A stretch of DNA of 28,313 bases from Entrophospora sp. SA101 (Eukaryota > Glomeromycota > Glomeromycetes > Entrophosporales > Entrophosporaceae). Numbering within the stretch: position 1 is the stretch's first letter; the number at the start of each line of letters is the position of its first letter. Below, one piece after another: positions 9,114-19,304 of the stretch. The notes below the pieces were generated by a model, which was not told where the DNA came from, made no database searches, and worked only from the letters and a program-made list of their open reading frames with translations. The stretch is from assembly GCA_958430865.1 (NCBI GenBank), contig CAUDNR010000442.1, positions 1 through 28,313 on the forward strand. The letters are read 5' to 3'. A program made the position numbers and the translations under genes.

Positions 9114-9370
9114 GTTTATTATCCGAACTTTGTCCATTTCATTAAAATTAATAATAAATGTTGAGTGAACTTTATCTATTTTATTAATTAATTTATTCAT
9201 TAGTAATTCAATTATTTATCCGAACTTTATCCATTCCATTTTATTAATTAATTTATTCAATAAATGTTCAGTCATTTATTCGAACCCTTATCCATTTTAT
9301 TAATTTAATTTATTCAGTAAAATTATTCAGTTATTTATCCAAACTTTACCCATTTTATTAATTAAATGCA
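9114..9370 (+). repeat. Degenerate satellite, about 60-bp period
   Basis: At least four imperfect units of the type TTATTTATCCGAACTTTATCC followed by ATTTTATTAATTAATTTATTC. The last three units are 40-60 bp each. Confidence 0.8.
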
Positions 9371-9606
9371 TATGTGTTTTTCAGTGAAGCCTCCATTTCT
9401 TACGAAAAACTGAATTATATATTCCATGAATATGATACATTTATTATTATTATTATTATGGGAAAACACGAAAATGCAATGTATATTAATATAAAAAAAC
9501 CGAGATTAACAATGGGAAAAACACTGAGACTAATCACGGAATAAATTTTTTGCAGGGAATATCCGTTAATATTAGGAAATGAAATATATCTGATGATGTC
9601 AATTGA

Positions 9607-9706
9607 TTAGCCGGCTAATCTGTTTAAGTCAATTAAGTCATTTATTACCCGATTAATTTGTTGGGAACCGTTTATTAGCCGGTTAAACCATTTGTTAGCT
9701 GGCTAA
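9607..9706. repeat. Cluster of four TTAGCCGGCTAA-type palindromes
   Basis: TTAGCCGGCTAA (9607, perfect palindrome), TTACCCGATTAA (9645), TTAGCCGGTTAA (9675) and TTAGCTGGCTAA (9695). Irregular spacing of 38, 30 and 20 bp. Could be a degenerate satellite or a set of dimeric protein-binding sites. Confidence 0.65.
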
Positions 9707-9751
9707 GCTATTTAAATCAGTTTGGTTAGTATTAAAATATTAATGAAATGA

Positions 9752-9796
9752 GTTGTCGGGTAACGTCTTGTCAGAGAAACGATTGTCGGGTAACGT
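9752..9796 (+). repeat. Direct repeat TTGTCGGGTAACGT x2
   Basis: Two copies (starting near 9753 and 9783) 30 bp apart, GC-rich against the background. They may belong to the same decayed repeat as the palindrome cluster just upstream. Confidence 0.6.
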
Positions 9797-9929
9797 TCGC
9801 AAATAATGATTTAAATTATAACCCAAATGATTTGATTTCTATGAAAATAATAATACGTTAGATATTGAACTGAATTTGGAAAAGACGACCATCGCTTAGA
9901 AAACATTAGACCCTATTAATATGAAATAA

Positions 9930-10043
9930 ATATAATACATTACTTTGAATTTTAATTCTAGAAATACTCGTGAAAATTTCCACGAATTTGCAATAGTGGC
10001 AAAGTCCGCCTTTTCCCCTGTGACCTTTCCGCAATTTTTCATG
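9930..10043 (+). repeat. Dispersed repeat R, copy 2
   Basis: Second copy of 8990-9103. A plus-strand open frame of 83 codons (9945-10196) begins inside it. It has no recognised motif, and because its first third is repeat sequence I do not call it a gene. Confidence 0.7.
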
Positions 10044-10260
10044 AATGTAAATGCATGCATTTCTGGAGTTTTAAATCATGATCGGTTTGATTGCAGGGAA
10101 AAAGATGAGTTTATAAATGGAAGTGGAAGTTTACAAATTGAAAATAATTTTGATAACAGAGTCAATCATTATTTGGAAAGTAAGGACTGTAAGTAGGATA
10201 ATAACGTAAAAAAAAATTATTCTGTCATCTTTTTTACTTTTAATTTTTATTTGCCAATGA

Positions 10261-10512
10261 CTTTATGAAATAGTTTCTCAAATTCAAATCTATTTCATCA
10301 AATTTGGTGGAATTAATGGTTTCAAACAAAATAAAGCAAGTTGTAAATATTGCAGCCATAAATTAAATCAAGCTGTTCAAAGATGTGGAATGCATTTTCC
10401 GTATGTTCTCGGTGCAATATTTTTTATAGTATTAGGGATGTATGTAACTCTGTATCAACAATCACCATTTGGTCCAAAGTTTCCTCCAAATACGAATTTG
10501 ACATCATCATGA
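10261..10512 (+). pseudogene. hAT-type BED zinc-finger remnant in copy Q
   Basis: An open stretch of about 83 codons with no clear start. It includes NGFKQNKASCKYCSHKLNQ and then RCGMHFPYVLGA, giving Cys-x2-Cys followed by a His, as in BED fingers of hAT transposases. No catalytic region follows. The copy-P equivalent is closed by stops, so this is most likely a decaying transposon piece caught in the duplication. Confidence 0.5.
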
Positions 10513-10893
10513 TGATGAAAGTGATGGAATTTATGTAAGCATTGGGATAGAAAGAAATGAAGAAAAAGGTAGCTGTGGTGATGTTAGATGTTTATTTTAA
10601 TTTTTATGAATATTTTTCCCCCCAAGAAATGCACGCGCATGAAATGAATTTCCCATCTCTAATGTTAACCAATCAAAAATTGGCTTTATGCCATGCTCTA
10701 TTAATATCAATCGTTAACAAAATAATTAACCGTAAGCGGAGCCATTTAACCATATTTTCATTATTTTTCTAAAAATAAAACAGGAATGCACAGTGGAGTG
10801 GCAATTTCCCAACACTGACTGGTTGAACGCCTTTAAATATTAAAACAAAAATTTTTTTATTACATTTCGAAATATTAACCAATAAATTTTATC

Positions 10894-10977
10894 ATGAATT
10901 ATGAATTATGAATTATGAATTATGAATTATGAATTATGAATTATGAATCATGAATCATGAATTATGAATTATGAATT
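10894..10977 (+). repeat. Heptanucleotide microsatellite (ATGAATT)12
   Basis: Twelve consecutive units, two of them ATGAATC. The equivalent site in copy P (about 7410) has only two to three units, so it expanded after the duplication. It lies about 70 bp downstream of the stop codon of ML paralog 2. Confidence 0.95.
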
Positions 10978-11046
10978 ATACGAATTATAATTGCTTAAGT
11001 TTGACATTTAAAAATCTTAAAATCTTAAGTATATAAAATATATGAA

Positions 11047-11640
11047 TTAAGGGTATGCTACAGTGGCTATACCTGATTCACACAGTAAAGTTGTACCATC
11101 CGAACCGATAACTAAATAATCAAATAACAACATTAGCAAATATTTATTAGAGTCAAGCAAAATTAATAAAACAATACGAGATAACTTACGAGTCGATTTT
11201 ATGAGATATTGCTCAGTTACATTAACAGGTTGGGTAGGACTAATAGGGAACACATATTCGAGTGTAAAATCGAGATGTCCTGCCGGAATTGGACAATCTA
11301 TATCAGGAGGTTTCGAGTTGCTTTCACAATAATCCTCCTCGTGTGTTAATATTGCTGTGCCATCAAGCAAGGAAACACTCAGGACAAAAGTGGTTGTTGG
11401 TTCAATTTCGACAGTGCTATCCCATACAAAGTGTTCGGTGGTCTTTTCACCAGGTACGAATATTGACGGAGTGTATGTATCCTCAATAATAGTGATGGGA
11501 AAATCACCATCACACTGAGTAAACATACCAACTTCGGGTGCTCTTTTTCTAAAATCACTATAGGAAAATGAATTGATTATTGTTGTAAATAATGTCAAGA
11601 ACAAGAACAAGTAAATATTATTATTATTAATTGCGTACAT
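11047..11640 (-). CDS. Secreted ML-domain protein, paralog 2
   Basis: Two exons, 11640-11190 and 11111-11047, joined across a 78-nt intron (GTAAGTTAT to GATTATTTAG), giving 171 aa. It has the same layout as paralog 1: signal peptide (residues 1 to about 24), RKRAP dibasic site, four cysteines, CPIPAGH block and ATVAYP C-terminus. Unlike paralog 1, the intron is a multiple of three and has no stop, so the unspliced message reads through as a 197-aa protein with 26 extra, largely hydrophobic residues before the final segment. The spliced form is preferred because it matches the splice site and C-terminus of paralog 1. Likely role is binding a lipid in the secretory or extracellular space. Confidence 0.87.
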   Translation of the reverse strand: MYAINNNNIYLFLFLTLFTTIINSFSYSDFRKRAPEVGMFTQCDGDFPITIIEDTYTPSIFVPGEKTTEHFVWDSTVEIEPTTTFVLSVSLLDGTAILTHEEDYCESNSKPPDIDCPIPAGHLDFTLEYVFPISPTQPVNVTEQYLIKSTRKLSRIVLLILLDSNKYLLMLLFDYLVIGSDGTTLLCESGIATVAYP

Positions 11641-11708
11641 TTTGATTGATTATAGTTTTGATTTAAATATTTTTATTTTATGATTTTGTTTGTACCAAAT
11701 TCTTTCTT

Positions 11709-11716
11709 TATTTATA
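11709..11716 (-). promoter_or_regulatory. Candidate TATA box of ML paralog 2
   Basis: TATAAATA on the minus strand, about 69 bp before the ATG. It lies in the duplicated upstream region, matching that of paralog 1. Confidence 0.5.
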
Positions 11717-11855
11717 TGAAAAAATCAATACAAGATTTCTTATATCAGCATTGGAGTTTAACAAAGCAAAGAATCCTAAAGACTCGTATGCGTCCATATG
11801 CGCATATTAACGATACATCAGTGTTCCTTCGAAGGTCAATTATTTCATTTACCGG

Positions 11856-12700
11856 TTGGTAGATATTCCGTACCAGTGCTAGTACATTTTCATATTTTTA
11901 TTATTATACACAAAATTTGAGTGTGTGTTAAGCACCATATGTACTATATATACTGTTTCAAAAAATTTTCATGTGCAAAGCATCATTTAGTACGAAAAAA
12001 TTTCCTTTCAAAGATCTTGAATTAAAACGTCGAACAAATCGGATCCTTCTCGCAAACAAAAAAACCTCGGCCTATTAATATTAATATCAAGAAAAAATGT
12101 TTCAACATCTCCCAATTTATACTTTTTTTTGTGCACCAAATTTGATTCATGTTTTTGGAAGTAAAAATAATGGCTTTATATCTATTTTTGAGCAATAAGT
12201 CTTTCACTTTTCATTTACGAAACAAACAACGACTACCCTCCCCATATGAAAGCTGCATATTCTCACTAATTTTTAAGACAACAAAAACCTTGTTTTAAAG
12301 TAAAAAAACGTAATGCCATTTTTGAATAGCCGTAACTTTACATAGGTAGTATGGTGCAAGTCACTTAGTCACTGAACTTTTTGTGCTACAACGACAATTT
12401 TGAGAAAAAAATTTACAATCAAAAATGCAATAAAATTTTTACGATCACGTGCTTTCAAAGATCGTCAAATACAGATTTTATCCAAATATATTAATTATTC
12501 CATTATATTAAAAATACTTGAAACTAACAATATTATGTATAAAGAAAATAGTAAATGGATTAATCCAATTACTTCTTTTCATCAGCATCATTTATCTTCA
12601 TTTTTTTCATTATCAAGCACTGCTACAGCTACTCTCTTATTTAAGTAATAAGGGATTGTAACTATGGAAATTTGAACCTTTTTTCTCAGCATTTGGACAG
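11856..12700. other. AT-rich interval; one unrecognised plus-strand open frame (12400-12648)
   Basis: The frame at 12400-12648 (82 codons, no ATG at its first codon) contains FLRSRAFKDRQIQILSKY, which reads protein-like, but no family is recognised. It could be an exon or a transposon fragment. Nothing else is seen. Confidence 0.3.
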
Positions 12701-12710
12701 NNNNNNNNNN
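12701..12710. other. Assembly gap (10 N)
   Basis: Ten consecutive N. True gap size is unknown, so anything spanning it is unreliable. Confidence 0.99.
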
Positions 12711-12759
12711 TTTCCAACCTTTAAATGTTTATTTTTTTAAATTACATAATTTGTTTATA

Positions 12760-13395
12760 GAAAAGTATTAACTTCAAATTTGCTTTTAAAGATTATTTTC
12801 ATAATAATAAACATTTTACCTAATAATATTAATATATTAATATACATTGCTGGATGAAATAGAAGATTGCATTTATTTAATATTAACAAAAACAAATTCA
12901 CATAACAGACTCTTTTCAAGAATGACTATTAATAAAATGGAAATAATGTCAGTTAAATTTGGTTTTTTTAATATTTTAAAGATTAGTTTCATACTATTAC
13001 TAATTTTTATTTCATCCATTTATTATTTTTTTTATATATTTAGAAGTGTAATGATTAAATTAAAAGGTATTTATTTATTAATACATTAGCAGGATCTGAT
13101 GGAGATGTAATATATATAGGTTAAAAGAAAATTTTATTAATGATTATTAATGGTAAAATTTTTAGTTAAAATCATATCAATTGACCAGAAGATGACAATT
13201 ATTTCAAGATTACAAGCACTGATGTTACTGCTATTATTAAAAGGTATGTGTGATTATATTAATATATTTATTTCTTTTTCCAAAGGTTGCAAAGGTTGAA
13301 CAATCTGACAATCTGCCAGTGTACAATCCATTACGTGATCTTTTTTTTTATTATTAATTATTTATTTTTAGAAAATAGAAAATTATTTGTATTTG
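12760..13395 (+). repeat. Segmental copy E (inverted relative to 5862-6648)
   Basis: Carries the empty site for the 135-bp MITE. It includes the exon-like DDNYFKITSTDVTAIIK piece followed by an intron-like GTATGTGTG...TTTTTCCAAAG (about 13242-13285). It ends exactly where dispersed repeat C begins, sharing the bases TTTG. Frames around the exon-like pieces are broken and no start-to-stop model could be built. Confidence 0.85.
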
Positions 13396-14064
13396 GTATA
13401 TTATTATTCAATTTAATGGATTTAATTATCAGATCATTTGGAATAAGTTAAATATTAACAAAATATATTTATATTGTGCAAGTTATAATGATGATGATAA
13501 TAATAATTTTATTTTTTTTATTATCAACTTGTATCCATGGCATTATGATTATTGCCACTACCACCATCATTACCACCACTACTACCACCACTACTATCAC
13601 TGCCACTACCATCATTACCACCACAACCACCACAACCCTTTAGAGCTTTGTTCTGAAATATTCAAACCTTGCTTGATGTGCTATGCCAAAGGTCTATCAT
13701 TAATAAATAAATTTCTTTATTATTAATTTTTATTTCTCCAATTCTTCGTATTTTTGTAGGGAACATTTTGGCACAACTGTTGCTGCTGAATTTGCTTTAG
13801 TCTGCATACTAGTTGAGTGATAATCTTAAAATAAGTGTGAAGAAAAGAAACACTTCCAACCTAGCATAGAATAACCAATATTTAAGCTAGCCTTTTCTTT
13901 TAACTGTCGTTAAAAGTTCCAGTCTGGCTCTAAAAATTTTATTATGGTTGAAAATCATTTACTACATGAAAAATGGAGAATTTTTTTTTTGAAGTGGACA
14001 ATAATAATTTTATTCGTGTAACGTTTATATTGAATGACACTTGATCTGCAATGTCCCGCGACTA
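13392..14064 (+). repeat. Dispersed repeat C (copy of 3716-4563)
   Basis: Same ends as repeat A (TTTGGTATATTATTATTC to TCCCGCGACTA) but without the roughly 180-bp internal segment. Its CCACTACCATCA minisatellite differs in length from copy A. Confidence 0.82.
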
Positions 14065-14065
14065 A

Positions 14066-14640
14066 TATTTTCTGGTCACGAGACCGGGTTCAAAAACGGT
14101 TTATTTCGTTGCCAATTTTTTTTAAAAAAAAAGATCGATAAACAAAACAATATGTGCAAATTTTTTTTGATTGTTCGTGTTGAATTAAATTTTTTTTTTT
14201 TGGATTTTGACCATTTGAGAGAGATAGTAATAATAGTGGGTGATCTGGATAAGAAAAATACTTTAATTTTGACCATTTGAAGGATAGTGGATGATCTGAT
14301 TTCCTTTTGGAGAAAACAATAAAATGGTTGATTAATGAAAAAATTTCCTTTCGGGGGAAAAAATAAAATAAAATACGTCGATTGATAAGAAAAAAAAGCT
14401 TAGTTGGTTTTTTTTAAAACAATCGAAATTTGTAAATGACTTTTGATGTTTGCATGAAGCTTATTCTTCTATAGCGATAAACGAAAAAAAAACACGAGGA
14501 AAAGATCAGGACGAAAGATTTTAACAATCAAAATTCGCAAATGGCTTTTGATTCACATGAGGGTTCTTCTTTGAGAAGGATCTTTTTTTCTTTTAATTAA
14601 GAAAAAAAAAGCTTAGTTGATTTTTTTAACAATTGAAATT
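14066..14640. repeat. AT-rich interval with short internal direct repeats
   Basis: AAGCTTAGTTGrTTTTTTT occurs near 14397 and 14610, the ACAATC(A/G)AAATT...AAATG(A/G)CTTTTGAT block twice (14421 and 14524), and TTTTGACCATTTGA twice (14204 and 14266). It looks like a decayed duplication; no gene seen. Confidence 0.6.
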
Positions 14641-14739
14641 TATTCTTTTATGGGATAACAACCATTTAATTGGATTAAATTTATTCCATAATTTTTATTG
14701 TGTAATCTAAAAAAAAATAAAATTAAACAGATAAAGTAA

Positions 14740-15133
14740 ACTGTTAAACACAAGACGTATGACGACGACATACGAAACTTCCAAAGCAAATTTATAAAAT
14801 ATACTGATGAACGTTTATCAATTATTGAATAGCTTGTATCGAAATAAGCGTTAAAGGTCAAGATCTATGAATCTGATTGTAAAATATATTTAATGAGTGC
14901 TTTATCAATTATTCAAATAATTATATAAGCGGGCTTGGTAGAAGTAAGTGTTAAAGTCAAGATCTATTTGCAAATCAGGTTTCCAAAATGAACGTTTATT
15001 ATTATAGGCGGGTTTGATCAAAATAAGTCTCAAAGTCGAGGTCTACGAAGCTGTTTGTAAAATATATTTAATTAACGTTTTATTATTATCAATTATTCAA
15101 TAACTATATAGTAATAGGCGAATTTGATCGGAC
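14740..15133 (+). repeat. Degenerate tandem repeat, about 80-110-bp units
   Basis: About four units, each with GTTAAAGTCAAGATCTA-like, TTGTAAAATATATTTAAT, ACGTTTATCAATTATT and ATAGGCGGGTTTGATC-like blocks in the same order. No coding potential seen. Confidence 0.75.
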
Positions 15134-15383
15134 AAGATATATATAATTAGTTAATAATGGAATTTTGTTAAATGCAAAAAAAAATTTTTTTGAGTTGTAA
15201 ATTTTATTTTATTAAATAAATTTGTTTGATTTTTTCATACATTGTTCATGTTTTCTCTTGATCGTGTATCTTAAATTGGTCGCGTTTACAATCATTTTGA
15301 TTTCGTTGTATTAAGGTTATTTTGATTATATCGAAAACCAACCCTTTAAATACATTTTCGAGTAGTACGATTTAATTTATTAG

Positions 15384-15515
15384 ACTATTTCAAATGGTTA
15401 CTTCCAACTTCTTAAATTCGAACCATTTGTTAACGAAACAACTGTTGGTGAAGTGATTGTTGACAAAATGAATCAATGTTTTATATTTTTACGTTATCAA
15501 ATTCACGATTTTTGA
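15384..15515 (+). other. Isolated exon-like open frame
   Basis: After an acceptor-like TTTATTAG, 43 codons stay open, including LLKFEPFVNETTVGEVIVDK, to a TGA. The composition is more protein-like than the surroundings, but no adjoining exon, start or family is recognised. Confidence 0.2.
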
Positions 15516-17528
15516 TTGGTCGATCAACAATTGCGTAGGTTAAATTTTTTGTTACCAGAACGGTCTCTTCTGTTACATGTAAATGATTGAATCAATTGAA
15601 TCGTGTATTTTTATTATTGTAATGCTATGAAACACTCGGCGCAGTGGTTTTTTTATTTTTCGACCATCTTGTATAACGTTGTATAATGATAAATGTTTTC
15701 ATGGTTTGAATGTGATCACCATCTGTAAACTTGATTGCTTGAAGATGGACAGAGACGTCGTAGAAAGTTGAGTTCCGTGCGCTGAAATGGCCTGAGAGGA
15801 ATTTCTCTACGAGAAAAACGAAAAAAAAAATGTGGGGACGGCCGTCCTATTTGTATTTTTTTGATTAATAAAATAGACTATTGTCTTGACCTGAGTGATG
15901 TCGTTTGTGTGAGTAAAAGACACGAAGCTCACTGTCACGTTTTCGTTTAAAAACTTGAAAGTTATGGAACAATAATTTTCGTGTTACAATATTTTGAATC
16001 TCACGGCCAAATTTAGTAATGATTTTTTTTTAAATATGTTTGTTAAACTTTTTTGTTGTAAAGAACTTTTATTTATTAATAAAAAAAAGGAAATAAATCA
16101 ATCAAATAAATCAAATAAATCAAGTATATGTTGTAGAAAATATTCTATGAAAAAAAAGTTGTACACGAAATTTACTTTGTCTCAATTTCTTAAATGTATA
16201 ACAAAATTCGGAATTTTCAAAATGCCAAGGCTCTGCCAATTTTCAGTCTAAGAAAAAACCAGCCGATAAGTTTTGAAGCTTGAATCATGAACAATAAAAC
16301 TTATCGGTTAAATATTTTAAAATGATATAATTTTTTTTTGTTTTATATAGTATTTTGAAGTTCTGCACCACAAAAACATATTAATGATCGGCAAATTTTT
16401 GTCAGTTGTTTCACGGATTACGAATTAATTCTAATAAATAAAAATAATAAAAATTAATAATAAGCAAACTTTTTTTTAGTGCTTGTGTCAAGTAAGCAAT
16501 GCTTCTAATCATAACTATAAACCTTATAAACTTTTATTTTGCAAAATATAAAATTTTGAATTGCATGTATTGTTATCATCTCATCTTGCACTATCTCAAT
16601 TTCTAAATTTGATTACTTTGGTAAAGATTTACATTGTGATTTCTATTGTATTTCGGAATTCTCCTAAACCTACCAAAATTACCGCCATTTCAACTTCTTC
16701 TCTTCCAGCTCGTTATAACAAAAATTATAAGATAATAACAGCAGTATCATTGAGTATTAGTATATATTAGTGTTAGTTAATAATTTAGTTTTTTTTATTT
16801 TGCTACAAATACCACGCGAAAATGTTTAGATAACTTTTCTTTAAAAACCCTAATTTATTTTCTGGAGTGACATTTATCCGCCAGTGACATATTACGGCAT
16901 GTACAACAGTCTTTCTCCTGTCATATTGCAAAAAAAAATTTCAAATTTTCCAATTGAATATCATTAATATGCTATCAAATAATAAAATTTTTTTTAAAGA
17001 AACTATATTTGATGAATTTTGTACAAACAAAAAAAAAAAAAAAAGAGAATAATGTAAGTTGATGTGTGCGTGTGCAATTTATTAACGAAAATCTTGACAG
17101 GTAAATTTCGATCATTTAATTTATTGAAAAGATGTGCACACCCAAGTTTTTATGTGATGATTGATAGATAGTAAGTTTTATTTTAACTTTATAAAGGAAA
17201 TTGTTTAACAATGCATTTAGTTTTATTTATCCAACCAATATAATTCGATTTCTTTTTATAGAAACACAAAAATTAATTTCATGCTTTTATATTTGTGTGT
17301 ATAAATAATAAACGAACATTAATCTATATCTTACATGTATAATAAGGTATAAATTAAAAAAAAAGGTTTTTTTTTCTTTTTTTCTCAAAATCCCATTTTC
17401 CTTCGTCAGTTAATTATATATATAAAAAATTTATTTTTAAATTTTTTACGGGATTTTTTTTGCTCTGTCCTTTATTTATAATTGAAAAAAAAAAGACGTA
17501 ATCATTTTTTAACGATAAAAATATAAAA
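15516..17528. other. Two-kilobase interval with no established gene
   Basis: Upstream region of the MARVEL-like gene. It holds poly-A/T runs, the palindrome GGACGGCCGTCC (15836-15847) and a hairpin (16263-16307). Plus-strand frames at 15994-16251 and 16561-16770 lack an ATG at their first codon and any family motif. No clear TATA box could be singled out in such AT-rich DNA. Confidence 0.45.
16263..16307. repeat. Perfect 12-bp stem-loop
   Basis: CCGATAAGTTTT (16263-16274) pairs with AAAACTTATCGG (16296-16307) across a 21-nt loop. No T-run terminator logic applies in a eukaryote; it may be a small mobile element remnant. Confidence 0.7.
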
Positions 17529-19304
17529 ATGATTGTATTTAGAAGGCATCCGCGATTTTTAATTTTTTTAAAGGTTTTGCAATTGTTATTTTCGATTGTT
17601 ATTTTAATACTCGGTAAATATAATATTTTTAATTTTATTACTATTATTAATAAAAATTATAAAAAATTTGATCAACTTTAATTAACGAACATGATTTTTA
17701 CATGAATATATATATTTATATATACATAAAGAGTTGGCACAACTTTTTCATTATAAAAATAATTTTCCGGGTCAACCTGACGATTGGTTTGATAAAGCAA
17801 ATAATGATACAGAGTAAGTAATTAGATATTTTTCGGGTCATTTGAATTTCGGATATCTTATAATAGCGAATTTCGAGAAATCATTAACGTGTGTGAAAAT
17901 TCCAATCCATGGATTTTTTGATTTTTTTTTTTTTTCGACCACCAACTAACATATTTATTTATCAAAAAATTAATTTTTAGTACTAATGGACAAATTAAAA
18001 TTTGGCTTTTATTCATGTGCAGTTTAACAATATTGACAAGTGGTAATAAGTAAAACCAATTCATTAAATTTTTTTAATAAATTATCATTCAGGAAAAATA
18101 AATAAATCAATAATGTTTATATTTATTTCAAAAATTAGCTATATATTTTGTAATGTTTGCAAGAATTTGGAAAAATGGATCAAGTGTTTTGGTAGAATTG
18201 TGAGTAAATATTATAAATATATATATATATATTTATCACGTGTTGAAATTGCCTATTTAATGATTTATTTTATTTTATTTAGTCTTTATACTTTTTTGTG
18301 GCTAGCAACCAGTAAGTAAAAACTTTATTATTTCCTCCCAAAAATATATTTCTAAAAATTTCACATGATATAAAATTTCTGATTTTTTATTAATAGGCCT
18401 AGTGGTACTTGATCCAGAATATGTGGGATCAGAATGGCTACATTGTCAAGCTAAATCAATTAGGTTCGCTCCAAATATAAAAACCTTATGTAATTTATGG
18501 GTTACAAGTATAATATTCACTTGGTTTAATTTCGGATTATTTTTTATAACAAGTTTATTTTCATGGGAATTAAAAACAGAAATTTTATACCAATATTATA
18601 AAAAAAATTATAAAATTAGTTGGATATTTTTTTATAATAATTGTTGTGATAAAAATAATAAAAATAACGTCAATTGTCACAGTAATATTTGTGACGGCGA
18701 CGAAGAAAATAATAATGGTAGTAGTGAAGAAACTAGTAGAAATAATAGAGGAAATAATGAATTAAATTTACCAAATACTGCTAGTCATTATAGTAATAGT
18801 TCAACAATTCAAGAAATTGACCTTAATAATAAACATATCTATGAAAATAAAGGTGGTCTTGATAATGAAAGTGATACTAATAGTAGTAATACTAATATCA
18901 ATAATGATAATATTCTTGATATAAATTTTAATAATAGTAGTAATAATAGTAATACCAACAATAATAGTAATAATAGTAATAATAATAACGAAGAAGATGA
19001 AATATCAGGATCTTTTAAAGGTCATCATGATATTAGTTTTTCATTACAAGAATTACAACATGAACCTCCCACCACCAACACCTCAACCTCAACCTCAACC
19101 TCAACCTCAACATCAACATCAACATCATCAGATAATAATATTATTATCATCAAAGAAAATAATCTTGACCACAACACTATCACCACCACCACCATCACCA
19201 CCACCAATATTAATATTAGTGGTGAAGATGAAAATGTTGATAGTTTTTTGAATTTACCTAAACAACAACATGATAATTCTTCTTTACAAGAAGTTCCACT
19301 TTAA
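17529..19304 (+). CDS. Four-TM MARVEL-like membrane protein with long Asn/Ser/Thr-rich tail
   Basis: Six exons: 17529-17613, 17732-17813, 17981-18042, 18139-18199, 18283-18311 and 18397-19304, giving 408 aa. All introns are GT-AG and the phases fit. TM1 is at about 10-33 (FLKVLQLLFSIVILIL), TM2 about 61-84, TM3 about 93-112 (FLYTFLWLATSLVVLD) and TM4 about 140-163. The loop between TM3 and TM4 has two cysteines (WLHCQ, TLCNLW). This order and spacing match fungal MARVEL proteins of the plasma membrane; the family call is inference. The tail (164-408) is presumably cytosolic. It is rich in Asn, Ser and Thr, has a TSTSTS tract encoded by a TCAACC/TCAACA repeat (about 19079-19130), and carries three short related motifs (TIQEIDL, SLQELQH, SLQEVPL). 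The partner is unknown. Confidence 0.75.

Larger units (their letters stand above)
10190..11855. repeat. Segmental duplication copy Q containing the second ML gene
   Basis: Direct duplicate of 6720-8305, about 3.5 kb downstream. Coding, intron, promoter and 3' flank are all retained, so the gene was copied as DNA and not by retroposition. Confidence 0.9.

Noticed and set aside
9945..10196. 83-codon plus-strand open frame
   Set aside because: Begins inside a dispersed repeat (copy at 8990-9103), with no family motif and no splice context.
10893..10979. CRISPR-like array
   Set aside because: Contiguous 7-bp units without spacers; a simple microsatellite in a eukaryotic context.
14075..14110. 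Possible tRNA fragment around GACCGGGTTCAAAAACGG
   Set aside because: A T-arm-like piece only; no D arm, anticodon arm or acceptor stem could be paired around it.
18113..18319. Continuous reading through 18093-18311 as a single exon of the MARVEL-like gene
   Set aside because: It is phase-compatible, but inserts about 45 Lys/Tyr/Ile-rich residues between TM2 and TM3. Using the acceptor at 18137-18138 and the intron 18200-18282 also keeps phase, uses typical intron sizes and gives a clean four-TM MARVEL-like order.
19025..19207. Minus-strand Val/Glu-repeat frame
   Set aside because: Antisense of the TSTSTS repeat tract in the MARVEL-like tail.
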